A program made the translations under genes and the position numbers. DNA of 59,076 nucleotides from Thermoanaerobacterium saccharolyticum. Lineage in GTDB: Bacteria > Bacillota > Thermoanaerobacteria > Thermoanaerobacterales > Thermoanaerobacteraceae. The notes under the pieces are model-generated. The model had not been told where the DNA came from. It made no database searches and saw nothing but the letters and a program-made list of their open reading frames with translations. Position 1 is the stretch's first letter. Each line of letters begins with the position of its first letter. Below are positions 44,596-57,425 of the stretch, in pieces. The stretch is from NCBI RefSeq assembly GCF_000747665.1, contig NZ_BBKT01000031.1, positions 1 through 59,076 of the forward strand, written 5' to 3'.

Positions 44596-44850
44596 ATGTA
44601 CGTTCATTTAGGTGGTAATGTAGTGGTGCCAGACGATGAAATAATTGCAGTTTTTAACATAGACGTGAAGACGTCAGAGGATACGAGTGATTTTTTGAGA
44701 ATTGCCGAAGAAGAAGGATTTATCGTAAAAATATCAGATGACAATATAAAGTCTTTTGTAATAACGGAGAGAAACAAAAAAAGCATAATTTATATATCTC
44801 CCATATCGTCCTACACCATTATTAAAAGAGCTTTAAAATACAGCGAATAA
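44596..44850 (+). CDS. remB: Extracellular matrix regulatory protein RemB-like (DUF370)
   Basis: An 84-residue protein, MYVHLGGNVVVPDDEIIAVF, with VKISDDNIKSFVITERNKK and SSYTIIKRAL. It fits YaaB/RemB, located between recF and gyrB in Bacillus. It follows recF by 10 bp with AAGGAGG as its ribosome site. Confidence 0.88.
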   Translation: MYVHLGGNVVVPDDEIIAVFNIDVKTSEDTSDFLRIAEEEGFIVKISDDNIKSFVITERNKKSIIYISPISSYTIIKRALKYSE

Positions 44851-44878
44851 AAAATAGAGGTAAAACCTCTATTTTTTT
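44851..44878. terminator. Bidirectional terminator between remB and gatD
   Basis: AAAATAGAGG/CCTCTATTTT with a 5-nt loop, and T runs on both strands' exits. It serves the rightward dnaN-remB transcript and the leftward murT-gatD transcript. Confidence 0.8.
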
Positions 44879-45603
44879 ACAAATCTATTTATGATGGCAT
44901 CTTGTGTTAGATGTTCGAAGGAGTCATCTAAAGGCGTTAGATTGCAATTGCCGTATTTTCTTTCTAGAGCTTTTTTTATCAATATATCTGTAAACTCTGG
45001 ATTTTTAGGCAGCACTGGACCGTGAAGGTACGTTCCAAATGTGTTTTTGTATATTGCGCCTTCCATGCCGTCTTCGCCGTTGTTGCCATTTCCGTATATG
45101 ACTTTTCCTAAAGGTTTTACGTTTTTTTGCAAAAATGTCTTTCCGGAGTGATTTTCAAACCCTACCATCTTAAATATCTTGCCATCGATAGATGATTCTA
45201 TTATTATGTTGTCAATCATCCTTTTATTTCCTGCCACAGTATATATTTCAAGTGCTCCTATTCCAGGCAATTTACTTCCATCAGAAGATAGATAATACAT
45301 GCCAAGCAGTTGGTATCCGCCACATATGCTAAGAAGTGTTAATCCATCTTCGATGGCAGACTTTAAATTTTTTGCTCTTTTTAATGTCAGATCATCGCTG
45401 ACGATTTTTTGTTCTCTGTCAGAGCCGCCACCTAAGAAAAGTATGTCAATGTCTTTAAAATTTGTATTAGTGTCTACTGTTATAGCTTTTACTTCGGCTT
45501 CAATTCCTCTCCACTCACATCTTCTTTTCAGCGTTATTATGTTTCCTCTATCTCCATAAAGATTCAGTAGCTCCGGGTACATATGTCCTATCACAAGTTT
45601 CAT
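44869..45603 (-). CDS. gatD: Lipid II isoglutaminyl synthase, glutaminase subunit GatD
   Basis: A 244-residue class I glutamine amidotransferase. The nucleophile Cys is in LLSICGGYQLLGMYYL, with MYPELLNLYGDRGNI at the N-terminus and FGTYLHGPVLPKNPEFTD toward the end. GatD releases ammonia from glutamine for MurT, which amidates the D-Glu of lipid II. It overlaps the murT stop by 4 bases. Confidence 0.92.
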   Translation of the reverse strand: MKLVIGHMYPELLNLYGDRGNIITLKRRCEWRGIEAEVKAITVDTNTNFKDIDILFLGGGSDREQKIVSDDLTLKRAKNLKSAIEDGLTLLSICGGYQLLGMYYLSSDGSKLPGIGALEIYTVAGNKRMIDNIIIESSIDGKIFKMVGFENHSGKTFLQKNVKPLGKVIYGNGNNGEDGMEGAIYKNTFGTYLHGPVLPKNPEFTDILIKKALERKYGNCNLTPLDDSFEHLTQDAIINRFVKK

Positions 45604-46961
45604 TGTTTTACACCTCTTGATTTTAAGTAGTTATTTACTTCGTGCAACGATGTGTAGTTAGGCAGGACGGCTATCAATTCTTCATTTGTTATGGTTGGAA
45701 TATATTCCAATGCTTCGTCTATTGATTTCATGATTTTTATCTTCTTTTGATCTATACCGGCGTATTTAAGCCTTAACGCCATATCTTCTGCTCGTAACCC
45801 TGATGTTACGACATGGTTTATTTTTGTATGGGATACAAAGTTTTCGATGTCTACATCCCAAAGCCAAGATACATCTCTGCCGTCAGCGTAATTGTCGTTT
45901 ATGGCGATCAGTAAGTTTAAAGGTTTGTTTATTTCTCTTAACATATTTAAAGTGCTATCAAAGCCTATTGGATTTTTAATCAAGTTTATTATGGCTTTTT
46001 TTCCTTTTAAATAAGTCTTTTGAAGTCTACCTGCAATAGGCGTGTAGTTGTTAAGTCCCATTTGTATATTTGAAAATGGAATTTCTAAAAGTACATTTGC
46101 TGCTACAGATGCCATGACGTTATAAACATTGTATGCACCTGTAAGATGGCTCTTTACGCTTATTAACTTGTCTTTGAATTTCAATTTAAAAGATATGCCA
46201 TCTTCTGTAAGTTTTATGTCAAGTGCTCCAAAGTCTAGTTTTGGCCGTGATTTTCCACATTTAGGACAGTAATAATCGCCAAGCTGACCATAAAAAACAT
46301 CCTTGTAGACGTATTTTCCACCGCAGATCGGACAGTATTTCTGCTCAAATGCTGGTGATAGGCTGTAACCGTAGTTTAACTTATCTAAGATGCCGTAGTA
46401 AAAAACATTTAGATTAAGGTCATCGCCTAAAGAAGCTGTAAAAGGTTCATCTGCATTTAAAAGAAGCATTGAATCTTTTGGAAGTTTACTTAAAGATTCT
46501 TTGACTTTCTTAATAGTCGTGTCTAATTCACCATACCTGTCAAGCTGATCTCTAAAAAAATTCGTCACAACGACTACCTTTGGATTGATGTCATTTAAGA
46601 CAAGAGGCATATTTGCTTCATCCACTTCAAAAACACCAGTATCGCAGCTTATATTGCCAAAGATGTCGCTGTTTTTTATAAGCACAGTGGCAATTCCACT
46701 TAACATGTTTGCGCCTTCTCTATTATGAACTACTTTCTTGCCAGACGACTTTAAAATTTCTGCTATAAGTCCCGATGTAGTAGTTTTTCCATTTGTTCCT
46801 GTAACAACTATCTTTTCATTTTTTACGTCTTTTACGATGTTCTTTATGATATCAGCATCTACTTTTAAAGCTAATTTTCCTGGCAATGATGTGCCGTTTT
46901 TTCCAGTTAATTTACAACCAAGTATTACAAATTTTCCTACTAAGATACCGAGAAGATCCAA
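45600..46961 (-). CDS. murT: Lipid II isoglutaminyl synthase, Mur-ligase subunit MurT
   Basis: The protein is 453 residues. The Mur ligase P-loop is VVTGTNGKTTTSGLIAEIL, with VFEVDEANMPLVLNDI. It carries the MurT-specific Cys4 zinc ribbon (YCPICGGKY ... YYCPKCGKSRPK, about residues 205-240) and the C-terminal DUF1727 domain (NDNYADGRDVSWLWDVD). It transfers ammonia from GatD to the stem peptide. The pair is oriented against gyrB and dnaN, an insertion relative to the Bacillus order. Confidence 0.93.
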   Translation of the reverse strand: MDLLGILVGKFVILGCKLTGKNGTSLPGKLALKVDADIIKNIVKDVKNEKIVVTGTNGKTTTSGLIAEILKSSGKKVVHNREGANMLSGIATVLIKNSDIFGNISCDTGVFEVDEANMPLVLNDINPKVVVVTNFFRDQLDRYGELDTTIKKVKESLSKLPKDSMLLLNADEPFTASLGDDLNLNVFYYGILDKLNYGYSLSPAFEQKYCPICGGKYVYKDVFYGQLGDYYCPKCGKSRPKLDFGALDIKLTEDGISFKLKFKDKLISVKSHLTGAYNVYNVMASVAANVLLEIPFSNIQMGLNNYTPIAGRLQKTYLKGKKAIINLIKNPIGFDSTLNMLREINKPLNLLIAINDNYADGRDVSWLWDVDIENFVSHTKINHVVTSGLRAEDMALRLKYAGIDQKKIKIMKSIDEALEYIPTITNEELIAVLPNYTSLHEVNNYLKSRGVKQ

Positions 46962-47084
46962 TATAACACCACCTTAAAAATGAACATCTTATCTACATAT
47001 TTAAGTATATTATAAAATAGTGTTTTTATAAAATAAAAAAATTTCCTTTTGAGAAGAAGCAAAAATCTGCTAAAATCCACTTCC

Positions 47085-47114
47085 TTGTATAAAAAAACAA
47101 AAAAATGATACAAT
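47085..47114 (+). promoter_or_regulatory. gyrB promoter
   Basis: TTGTAT (47085-47090), an 18-bp A-rich spacer and TACAAT (47109-47114), 33 bp before the gyrB start. A-rich spacers can make a promoter supercoiling-sensitive, which suits gyrase genes; that last point is inference. Confidence 0.55.
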
Positions 47115-47132
47115 AAAACTATTGGAATTTAG

Positions 47133-49049
<1,917 letters not shown>

Positions 49050-49062
49050 GCAGGTGATTTAA

Positions 49063-51502
49063 GTGAGCGATAACACAAACAACGAAGAATTGAGAGTAAT
49101 ACCAGTAGACGTAGAAGATGAGATGAAAAAATCTTTTATAGACTATGCCATGAGCGTCATCGTAAGTAGGGCATTGCCTGACGTGAGAGATGGCTTAAAA
49201 CCTGTTCACAGGAGAATTCTCTATGCTATGAATGGCCTTGGTCTTACGCCTGACAAGCCCTACAAGAAAAGCGTAACCGTCGTAGGAGAAGTATTGGGAA
49301 AATACCATCCACACGGCGATGTAGCGGTTTACGACGCTATGGTGAGAATGGCGCAAGATTTTTCCATGAGAGAAACATTGGTTGACGGCCATGGTAATTT
49401 TGGAAGCATCGACGGAGATCCGGCTGCTGCCATGAGGTACACAGAAGCAAGGCTATCGAAGATAGCCTTGGAGATGCTTACTGACATAAATAAAGAGACT
49501 GTAGACTTTGTGCCAAACTTTGATGAAAACTACAAAGAACCTGTAGTTCTTCCGTCAAGGTTTCCAAACTTATTGGTAAATGGATCACAAGGAATAGCCG
49601 TTGGAATGGCTACTAATATTCCTCCTCATAATTTAGGCGAAGTAATAGACGGAATAATTTCGTATATAGACAATCCCTACATTGCTACAGATGAGCTTAT
49701 GAAGTACATAAAGGGTCCTGATTTTCCTACTGGCGGTCTTATAGTTGGAAAAGACGGCATCAGAGAAACTTACGAGACGGGAAGGGGAAAGATAATAGTA
49801 AGGGCAAAGGCAGAGATAGAGGAGCACAATGGCAGAAATCGCATAGTTGTTACAGAATTGCCGTATATGGTCATAAAATCAAAGCTGGTTGAAAAGATAG
49901 CAGAGCTTGTAAGAGACAAGCATATAGAAGGCATCTCTGATTTAAGAGATGAATCAGATAGAAACGGCATGAGGATCGTCATAGAATTAAAGAGAGATGT
50001 AAATCCAAAGGTCGTCTTGAATAAATTGTACATGCACACGCAGATGCAGCAGACGTTTGGAGCCATCATGTTGGCCCTTGTAGATGGAGCTCCAAAGATA
50101 CTTTCATTAAATCAGATTATTGAAAAGTACGTGGATCATCAGGTTGATGTTATTACAAGGAGGACAAAGTTTGACCTTCAAAAGGCTGAAGAAAGAGCGC
50201 ACATTTTAGAAGGCTTGAAGATTGCACTTGACCATATTGACGAAGTAATAAATGTGATACGAAGCTCCAAAACAGAACCTATAGCAAAGAAGAATTTGAT
50301 GGACAAATTTGGCCTCAGTGACAGGCAAGCACAGGCCATCGTTGACATGAGGTTAGGACGCCTTACAGGATTAGAAAGGCAGAAGATAGAAGACGAATTA
50401 AATGATCTTTATCAAAAAATAAAGGAGCTAAAAAGCATACTGTCAGACGAAAAAAAAGGTTTTAGAGATAATAAAGAAAGAGCTTAAAGATGTAAAAGAT
50501 AAATATTCATCAGACAGAAAGACACAAATTGTAGCAAAAGAAGACGAAGTTAACATTGAAGATTTAGTTCAACTGGAAGACGCTGTTGTAACTATGACAC
50601 ACTTTGGCTACATAAAGAGAATGCCTCTTGATGCGTATAAATCACAGAAGCGTGGTGGAAAAGGCATATCTGGCATATCTACAAGAGAAGATGACTTTGT
50701 AGAAAATGTATTTACGACTACGACCCATGATAGGCTTTTGTTTTTTACAAACAAAGGCAAGGTGTACAGCTTAAGGACGATAGATATACCTGAATCAGGA
50801 AGGCAAGCCAAAGGTACAGCTATAATCAATCTAATTCAGATAGATCAGGATGAAAAAGTAAATGCCGTAATACCTGTAAAGAAATCTCACAATGCCAAGT
50901 ACGTCGTAATGTGCACTAAAAATGGAATAATCAAAAAGACTGAAATCGACGATTTTCCGAAAATAAAGAAAAGCGGCAATACAGCCATAAAGCTTGACGA
51001 CGGAGATGAGCTTATAAATGTCATGCTTACAGATGGCAGTAGAGAAATCATCATAGGTACAGCCAATGGCTTTTGCATAAGGTTCCATGAGGACAATTTA
51101 AGGCCAATGGGGAGACAGGCAAGGGGTGTAATAGCAGTTACACTCAGAGATGATGATTATGTTGTTGAGATGGATTTGGTGGATAGAGATAGAGATATAT
51201 TAGTAGTTACAGAAAATGGATATGGAAAAAGAAGCGATGCTGACGAATACAGATTGCAGACAAGGGCTGGAAAAGGAATAATAGCTTCAAAGATAACGAA
51301 AAAAACTGGAAAATTGGTTTCCATAATGTCTGTAAGTGAAAAAGACGAGCTTATGATAATCTCGGCCAATGGTATCCTTATAAGGACAAAAATCGCCGAT
51401 ATATCAAAAATGCATAGGGATACTGCAGGTGTGATGCTGATGAAGCTTGATGAAGGAGATAGAGTTGTTTCAACTGCAAGAATAGCAAATGATGAGGAAT
51501 AA
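49063..51502 (+). CDS. gyrA: DNA gyrase subunit A, frameshifted by +1 A
   Basis: The breakage-reunion domain has the QRDR region [20 protein letters not shown] and the catalytic Tyr in [12 protein letters not shown]. The C-terminal beta-pinwheel includes the GyrA-box-like [10 protein letters not shown]. The frame breaks in an A8 tract (50450-50457), in the coiled coil before the pinwheel. With seven A's it reads [20 protein letters not shown] and continues to 51502, total 812 residues. As written the product loses the whole DNA-wrapping domain. The start is GTG 49063 behind CAGGTG. Gyrase is essential. Confidence 0.96.
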
Positions 51503-51546
51503 ATTGTTAAAATTTATTTTAACAAAAGAAGGATTTTTAAGATAGA

Positions 51547-51553
51547 TGTCGAA
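51547..51553 (+). promoter_or_regulatory. Spo0A-box-like heptamer upstream of the FMN-binding lipoprotein
   Basis: TGTCGAA followed by TATATATGTAG, 52 bp before the lipoprotein ATG. It is a core match only, without the flanking T/A runs. The same core and following bases occur in the left end of the IS (181-197). Confidence 0.3.
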
Positions 51554-51604
51554 TATATATGTAGAGGCGAATTGTTAAAAATTTTTCTAAAAGGAGAGGT
51601 TACC

Positions 51605-52050
51605 ATGAAAAAATCATTGGCTATTGGGCTACTACGGCATTTATTGCAGTAAGCTTGGTTGGTTGTGGTTCAAATAACTCCAATACATCTTCAAACACAT
51701 CAGGCTCATCTGGTGCGTACAAAGATGGCACTTACAAAGCAGAACAAGCATCATTCGATGCACATGGATACAAAGGACAGATTGAGATTACTGTAAAAGA
51801 CGGTAAGATTTCAAGCGTTGTGTACAATGAAGTAGATAAAAACGGCAAGTTCAAGAGAGACGATACTGACTATGCATCAAAGATGAAAGCTAAGAATAAC
51901 ATAACACCGAAAGAAGTTGATGAAAAACTTCAACAAGAATTAGTAGATAGTCAAGATACGTCAAAAGTTGATACTGTGGCAGGTGCTACAGAATCGTCAA
52001 AAACATTTGTAGAGTTAGCAAATCAAGCATTGAAAGATGCTAAGAAATAA
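51605..52050 (+). CDS. FMN-binding lipoprotein (ApbE-flavinylation motif), signal peptide frameshifted
   Basis: After a lipobox-like LVGCGSNN and a Ser/Asn/Thr-rich linker comes an FMN-bind domain: YKDGTYKAEQASFDAHGYKG, IEITVKDGKISSVVYNEVDK. It ends with DTVAGATESSKTFVEL, which fits the D..(S/T)GAT motif where ApbE attaches FMN to Thr. It should be a surface-anchored flavin electron carrier. ATG 51605 has a good ribosome site but lies one base out of frame with the lipobox. One additional base between 51608 and 51630 gives a signal peptide (such as MKKIIGYWATTAFIAVSLVG) and about 148 residues. Without it translation stops after 15 codons. Confidence 0.75.
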
Positions 52051-52055
52051 AAAAG

Positions 52056-52078
52056 CCCTCCATTTTGGAGGGTTTTTT
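52056..52078. terminator. Bidirectional terminator between lipoprotein and ferritin-like gene
   Basis: CCCTCC/GGAGGG with a 5-nt loop, T6 on the plus side and A-rich on the other. It overlaps the last codon of the convergent gene. Confidence 0.8.
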
Positions 52079-52511
52079 ATGGGTCTATTTTTAGTATTCC
52101 TAATGCTTTTTCAAGATCTATTATGTGATTTTCTTCCTCTAAAGCTATATTCCTGAGCTTTTGTCCTACATCGAAAAGCCCCAGATTTTCTGCTTGAGAT
52201 ATTCTCTGGTTATATCCATTTAGTGCGTCGTACTCGTAGTTTAAATCTTGATAAAGCATTTCTCTATTGTCAAGTGAAGTTTGCCTGGGGTAGACTTCTA
52301 CTGTGGGGATTCCACCAAGGTATTGTATAATGTCTGTCAATATTACTGCATGATCGTGCTCATCTTTTGCATGTTCTAATATCTTATCTATAACTTCTAC
52401 ATATTCAGCTCCGTGTAGCATGCTGGAGTGCTGGATGTACTGTACCATTGCTGCGTATTCCTTGGTTAAGTCGGTATTTAAGTTTGATATAAGTTCTTTT
52501 TTGCTTATCAT
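52077..52511 (-). CDS. Ferritin-like / bacterioferritin-type diiron protein
   Basis: A 144-residue four-helix bundle. Metal-ligand motifs are in TKEYAAMVQYIQHSS (E), EHAKDEHDHAV (E..H), LNYEYDALNGY (E) and ALEEENHIIDL (E..H), consistent with a ferritin-like di-iron site. It lacks the rubredoxin tail of rubrerythrin. Iron storage or peroxide handling is likely; it is close to bacterioferritin-like small proteins of anaerobes. Confidence 0.85.
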   Translation of the reverse strand: MISKKELISNLNTDLTKEYAAMVQYIQHSSMLHGAEYVEVIDKILEHAKDEHDHAVILTDIIQYLGGIPTVEVYPRQTSLDNREMLYQDLNYEYDALNGYNQRISQAENLGLFDVGQKLRNIALEEENHIIDLEKALGILKIDP

Positions 52512-52648
52512 TAAAATTCACCTCTTTAAAAATATATGTTGATTCATACTATGATGATACTTATAAAAAAAGTATTTTTTTGCTTAAAAAATTAAAATTT
52601 TTTAATAAATGTAAACGATGATTTATTTAGAATTTACAAAAAATTAAG

Positions 52649-52677
52649 TTGACTTATTTCAAATATGCTGATAAAAT
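52649..52677 (+). promoter_or_regulatory. Promoter of the ilv-leu operon
   Basis: TTGACT (52649-52654), 17 bp, TAAAAT (52672-52677). The T-box leader begins about 40 bp downstream. Confidence 0.6.
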
Positions 52678-52716
52678 AACTACTAATTTCACCTTAAAAT
52701 ATTTCATCTCAATAAA

Positions 52717-52958
52717 AGCGATGATGGAGAGGGGTATATGTATAAGCTAAAGAGAGCCGGTGGTTGCTGCAAACCGGTGCAAGTACATATATTAGATCGC
52801 TCCGGAGTAGTTAAGTTGAAGTTTTAGTAGGCTTAACCGTAAGACCTGCGTTAAAGGTAAAGTATGATTACTTACTGAGGTATTTGCCGTGAGGCAAATG
52901 CGAAATCAGGTGGTACCGCGAGATGATCCTCGCCCTGAATATGGGGCGGGGATTTTTT
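52717..52958 (+). ncRNA. T-box leader (tRNA-sensing riboswitch) of the ilv-leu operon
   Basis: Stem I closes between AGCGAT (52717-52722) and ATCGCT (52796-52801), with an inner TATATGTA/TACATATA stem and a GCCGGTGG apex. The T-box sequence AGGTGGTACCGCG is at 52908-52920. The terminator stem CCTCGCCC/GGGCGGGG with T6 is at 52928-52958. Uncharged tRNA should stabilise the antiterminator. The specifier on the 3' side of stem I lies in TATATTAG; UUA (Leu) or AUU (Ile) are candidates and I cannot choose between them. Confidence 0.92.
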
Positions 52959-52980
52959 AATATGTGAAAGGGGTGATATT

Positions 52981-53487
52981 ATTACACACATAATATCTGT
53001 CTTGGTAAATAATCATTCTGGTGTATTGTCGCGAGTTGTAGGTCTTTTCTCGAGAAGAGGCTACAACATTGAAAGTCTTGCTGTAGGCACCACAGAACTA
53101 AACGATCAATCTCGCATTACCTTAACAGTCGATGGTGACGATTATGTGATAACACAAATAATAAGACAGCTTAGCAAGCTGTATGATGTCATTAAAGTAC
53201 AAGATGTAGGCAAATTCCCAAATGTATCACGGGAGCTTGTGCTGGTGAAAGTTGAGATCAATTCAAGCACGAGAGACGACATCATGCATATAGTAGATAC
53301 TTTTAGAGGCAAAGTCATCGATATTTCGCTTAATTCTATTATCATTGAAATGACTGGAGACACTGAAAAGGTGGAGGCATTTATAAAACTAATCAAACAA
53401 TTTCAAATAAGAGAACTTACAAGAACAGGTCTTATAACTTTAGAAAGAGGAAATAGAATTTTAAAAGAATATGAGGAGGAATTGTAA
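52981..53487 (+). CDS. ilvN: Acetolactate synthase small (regulatory) subunit, apparent ATT start
   Basis: A 168-residue regulatory subunit with an ACT domain (HIISVLVNNHSGVLSRVVGL, FSRRGYNIESLAVG) and a C-terminal domain (TRDDIMHIVDTFRGKVIDI). It binds valine and activates the large subunit. The conserved opening 'THIISVLV' is encoded directly after ATT 52981, with AAAGGGGTG 6 nt upstream. No ATG, GTG or TTG precedes it in frame. TTG 53002 would delete the first ACT strand. The large subunit ilvB is not upstream and is not in the window. Confidence 0.92.
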   Translation: MTHIISVLVNNHSGVLSRVVGLFSRRGYNIESLAVGTTELNDQSRITLTVDGDDYVITQIIRQLSKLYDVIKVQDVGKFPNVSRELVLVKVEINSSTRDDIMHIVDTFRGKVIDISLNSIIIEMTGDTEKVEAFIKLIKQFQIRELTRTGLITLERGNRILKEYEEEL

Positions 53488-54483
<996 letters not shown>

Positions 54484-54498
54484 AGAGGGGGCTTGTGT

Positions 54499-55692
54499 AT
54501 GGGGGATAGAAAAGTCATTGTTTTTGATACGACATTGAGAGATGGTGAGCAAACGCCAGGCGTCAATTTCGACAAGGAAACTAAATACAAGATAGCAAAT
54601 AAGCTTGCTTCACTTGGGGTAGATGTCATAGAAGCCGGTTTTCCTGCTGCATCAAACGGTGATTTCGAAGCTGTGAAGTATGTAGGGGAGAATTTAGATG
54701 GTGTTACTGTTGCAGGATTGTCAAGATGTGTGAAAAGCGATATAGATAGAACTTATGAAGCATTGAAAAATGCGAAAAAGTCCAGGATACATCTTTTTAT
54801 TGCCACATCTGATATTCATTTAAAATACAAGTTAAAAATATCCAGAGATGAGGCCTTAAAGATGGCAGTTGACAGTGTAAAATATGCTTTAGGCAAGTTT
54901 GATGAAATTCAATTTTCTGCTGAAGATGCATCGAGGACTGATTGGGATTTCTTGGTCAAAGTGTTTAACGAAGTCATTGATGCTGGAGCTAAGATAATAA
55001 ATATACCTGATACGGTAGGATATGCCGTTCCAAAAGAATTTGGCAGATTAGTAGAGTATGTCAAAGATAACATTCACGACAGAGAAAATGTGACGATAAG
55101 CGTTCACTGCCACAACGACCTTGGAATGGCTGTGGTAAACTCACTTTCGGCAGTGGAAAGCGGCGCGGATCAAGTGGAGGTGACTGTGTGCGGAATAGGG
55201 GAAAGAGCTGGAAATGCTGCTTTAGAAGAAGTCATCATGGCCATAAATACAAGAAAGGATTATTTTAATGTAATCCACGGCATAAACACAAAGGAAATTT
55301 ACAGTACATGCAAGCTGGTAAGTGAGATGGCAGGGATAGAACTTCAGCCTAATAAAGCTATCGTAGGATTTAATGCGTTTAGGCACACTGCTGGAATCCA
55401 TCAGCACGGTGTTATAAACAATAAAGCTACCTACGAGATAATGAAGCCAGAAGATATAGGCATAACGACTGATCATATATCTATGGGCAAATTATCCGGC
55501 AGAAATGCCTTTGAATTGAAGCTAAAAAATATGGGATTCAATCTTTCACGAGATGAGATAAATATTGCTTTTAAGAGATTTAAAGACGTAGCTGACAATA
55601 AAAAAGTTGTAGATGATGAAGATATAAGAGAAATCGTAGAAGATGTCATCTTAAACAGTAAAAGTTTTAAGGAGGGAGAGCTTTGGGGTTAA
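54499..55692 (+). CDS. leuA: 2-isopropylmalate synthase lacking the C-terminal regulatory domain
   Basis: The protein is 397 residues. The TIM-barrel catalytic domain has [42 protein letters not shown] and [17 protein letters not shown]. The accessory helical subdomain includes [11 protein letters not shown] and [17 protein letters not shown]. Full-length LeuA has about 500-520 residues with a leucine-binding domain; here the chain ends at [13 protein letters not shown] and leuC begins at once. No frameshifted remnant is present, so the truncation is natural. Feedback by leucine would be absent or indirect. A homocitrate- or citramalate-type activity is a less likely alternative, given leuCDB downstream. 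Confidence 0.9.
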   Translation: MGDRKVIVFDTTLRDGEQTPGVNFDKETKYKIANKLASLGVDVIEAGFPAASNGDFEAVKYVGENLDGVTVAGLSRCVKSDIDRTYEALKNAKKSRIHLFIATSDIHLKYKLKISRDEALKMAVDSVKYALGKFDEIQFSAEDASRTDWDFLVKVFNEVIDAGAKIINIPDTVGYAVPKEFGRLVEYVKDNIHDRENVTISVHCHNDLGMAVVNSLSAVESGADQVEVTVCGIGERAGNAALEEVIMAINTRKDYFNVIHGINTKEIYSTCKLVSEMAGIELQPNKAIVGFNAFRHTAGIHQHGVINNKATYEIMKPEDIGITTDHISMGKLSGRNAFELKLKNMGFNLSRDEINIAFKRFKDVADNKKVVDDEDIREIVEDVILNSKSFKEGELWG

Positions 55693-56939
55693 CACTTACG
55701 CAGAAAATTTTAGCTAATAAAGCCGGATATGAAGTTAAACCTGGAGATCTTATAGAGATAGACGTTGACATGGTGTTAGGCAATGATGTAACATCGCCTG
55801 TTGCCATAAAAGAGTTTTTAAAGATAGGTGTAAAGGAAGTATTCGATAAAGAGAAAATTGCATTAGTACCCGACCATTTTGTTCCAAACAAAGATATAAA
55901 ATCTGCAGAGCAAGTAAATATTGTAAGGAAATTTGCCAGGGAGTATGGCATTGTAAATTTCTTTGAAGTAGGTCAAATGGGGATAGAACATGCCCTTTTG
56001 CCAGAAAAGGGCTTAGTCTTGCCGGGAGATGTGGTAATAGGTGCAGATTCCCATACCTGCACATATGGCGCAATAACTTGTTTCTCTACAGGTATAGGAA
56101 GCACTGATATGGCATGTGCCATGGCTACAGGCAAGGCTTGGTTTAAGATTCCTGAAGCCATAAAGTTTAATCTTAAAGGAAAGCTTAATAAATGGGTAAG
56201 CGGTAAAGATGTCATATTGTACATCATTGGTATGATAGGTGTAGACGGTGCACTTTACAAGTCGATGGAATTTACCGGCGACATCTCGTCTTTGTCGATT
56301 GACGACAGGTTTACAATTGCAAATATGGCTATAGAAGCAGGGGCTAAAAACGGTATTTTCGATTATGACGAAATTACCGAAGCATATGTTTTGGGGAGAG
56401 CAAAGAGAAATTACAAAGTGTTTAAAGCTGATGATGATGCAGAATACGTAAAGACCTACGACATAGACTTGTCAATAATAAAGCCGCAAGTGGCATTTCC
56501 TCACTTGCCTGAAAACACAAAGTCAATAGATGATGTTGGAAATGTGAAGATAGATCAAGTTGTAATAGGTTCTTGTACAAATGGCCGTCTACAAGACATG
56601 GAAGTTACGTATGAAATTTTGAAAGGCAAGAAGGTTCATCCAGACGTAAGGTTGATAATATTCCCAGCAACGCAAGACATTTACTTGGAATGTGTAAGAA
56701 GAGGCTATATAGAAGAGTTCATAAAAGCAGGTGCTGCAATATCTACGCCTACATGCGGTCCATGCTTAGGCGGTCACATGGGCATTCTTGCAAAGGGCGA
56801 AAGGGCAATATCCACCACAAACAGAAATTTTGTAGGCAGGATGGGTCACACGGAAAGCGAAGTGTACTTGGCAAGTCCTGCTGTAGCTGCGGCGTCAGCC
56901 ATAAAAGGATATATAGCAAGTCCTGAGGAGGTGGCGTAA
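55683..56939 (+). CDS. leuC: 3-isopropylmalate dehydratase large subunit
   Basis: A 418-residue aconitase-family protein. Iron-sulfur Cys are in [15 protein letters not shown] and [14 protein letters not shown], and [20 protein letters not shown] lies in the active site. The start is TTG 55683, behind AAGGAGGGAG and overlapping the end of leuA by 10 bases. It pairs with leuD. Confidence 0.95.
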   Translation: MGLTLTQKILANKAGYEVKPGDLIEIDVDMVLGNDVTSPVAIKEFLKIGVKEVFDKEKIALVPDHFVPNKDIKSAEQVNIVRKFAREYGIVNFFEVGQMGIEHALLPEKGLVLPGDVVIGADSHTCTYGAITCFSTGIGSTDMACAMATGKAWFKIPEAIKFNLKGKLNKWVSGKDVILYIIGMIGVDGALYKSMEFTGDISSLSIDDRFTIANMAIEAGAKNGIFDYDEITEAYVLGRAKRNYKVFKADDDAEYVKTYDIDLSIIKPQVAFPHLPENTKSIDDVGNVKIDQVVIGSCTNGRLQDMEVTYEILKGKKVHPDVRLIIFPATQDIYLECVRRGYIEEFIKAGAAISTPTCGPCLGGHMGILAKGERAISTTNRNFVGRMGHTESEVYLASPAVAAASAIKGYIASPEEVA

Positions 56940-57425
56940 TTGGAAGGAAAGGCAATAAAGTACGGAGACAATGTGGATACAGATGTTATAATACCTGCAA
57001 GGTTTTTAAATACATCTGATCCAAAAGAGCTTGCTGCCCATTGCATGGAAGATTTAGATAAAAGCTTTAAAGATAGAGTCAAACCGGGAGATATAATGGT
57101 TGCAGGGGACAACTTTGGCTGCGGTTCATCAAGAGAACATGCTCCTATAGCCATAAAGGAGTCCGGCATATCTTGTGTCATCGCAAAGTCATTTGCCAGG
57201 ATATTTTACAGAAATGCCATAAATATAGGATTGGCTATATTGGAATGTCCTGAAGCAGCATCTTCAATAGAAGATGGAGACATTGTTTCAGTTGATTTTG
57301 AGACAGGTGTAATAAAAGACATAACAAAAGGGATAGAATTTAAATCGCAGCCATTTCCTGAGTTTATAAAGAAGATAATCGAGTGTGGCGGCCTTGTAAA
57401 CTACGTAAAGGAAAAGGTGGTATAG
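56940..57425 (+). CDS. leuD: 3-isopropylmalate dehydratase small subunit
   Basis: A 161-residue swivel domain: [20 protein letters not shown] and [23 protein letters not shown] 56940 follows the leuC stop directly, with GAGGTGG just upstream. Confidence 0.95.
   Translation: MEGKAIKYGDNVDTDVIIPARFLNTSDPKELAAHCMEDLDKSFKDRVKPGDIMVAGDNFGCGSSREHAPIAIKESGISCVIAKSFARIFYRNAINIGLAILECPEAASSIEDGDIVSVDFETGVIKDITKGIEFKSQPFPEFIKKIIECGGLVNYVKEKVV

Noticed and set aside
54499-55692. LeuA shortened by a frameshift
   Set aside because: Frames after the stop encode the authentic LeuC N-terminus and no regulatory-domain remnant, so the short length is natural.
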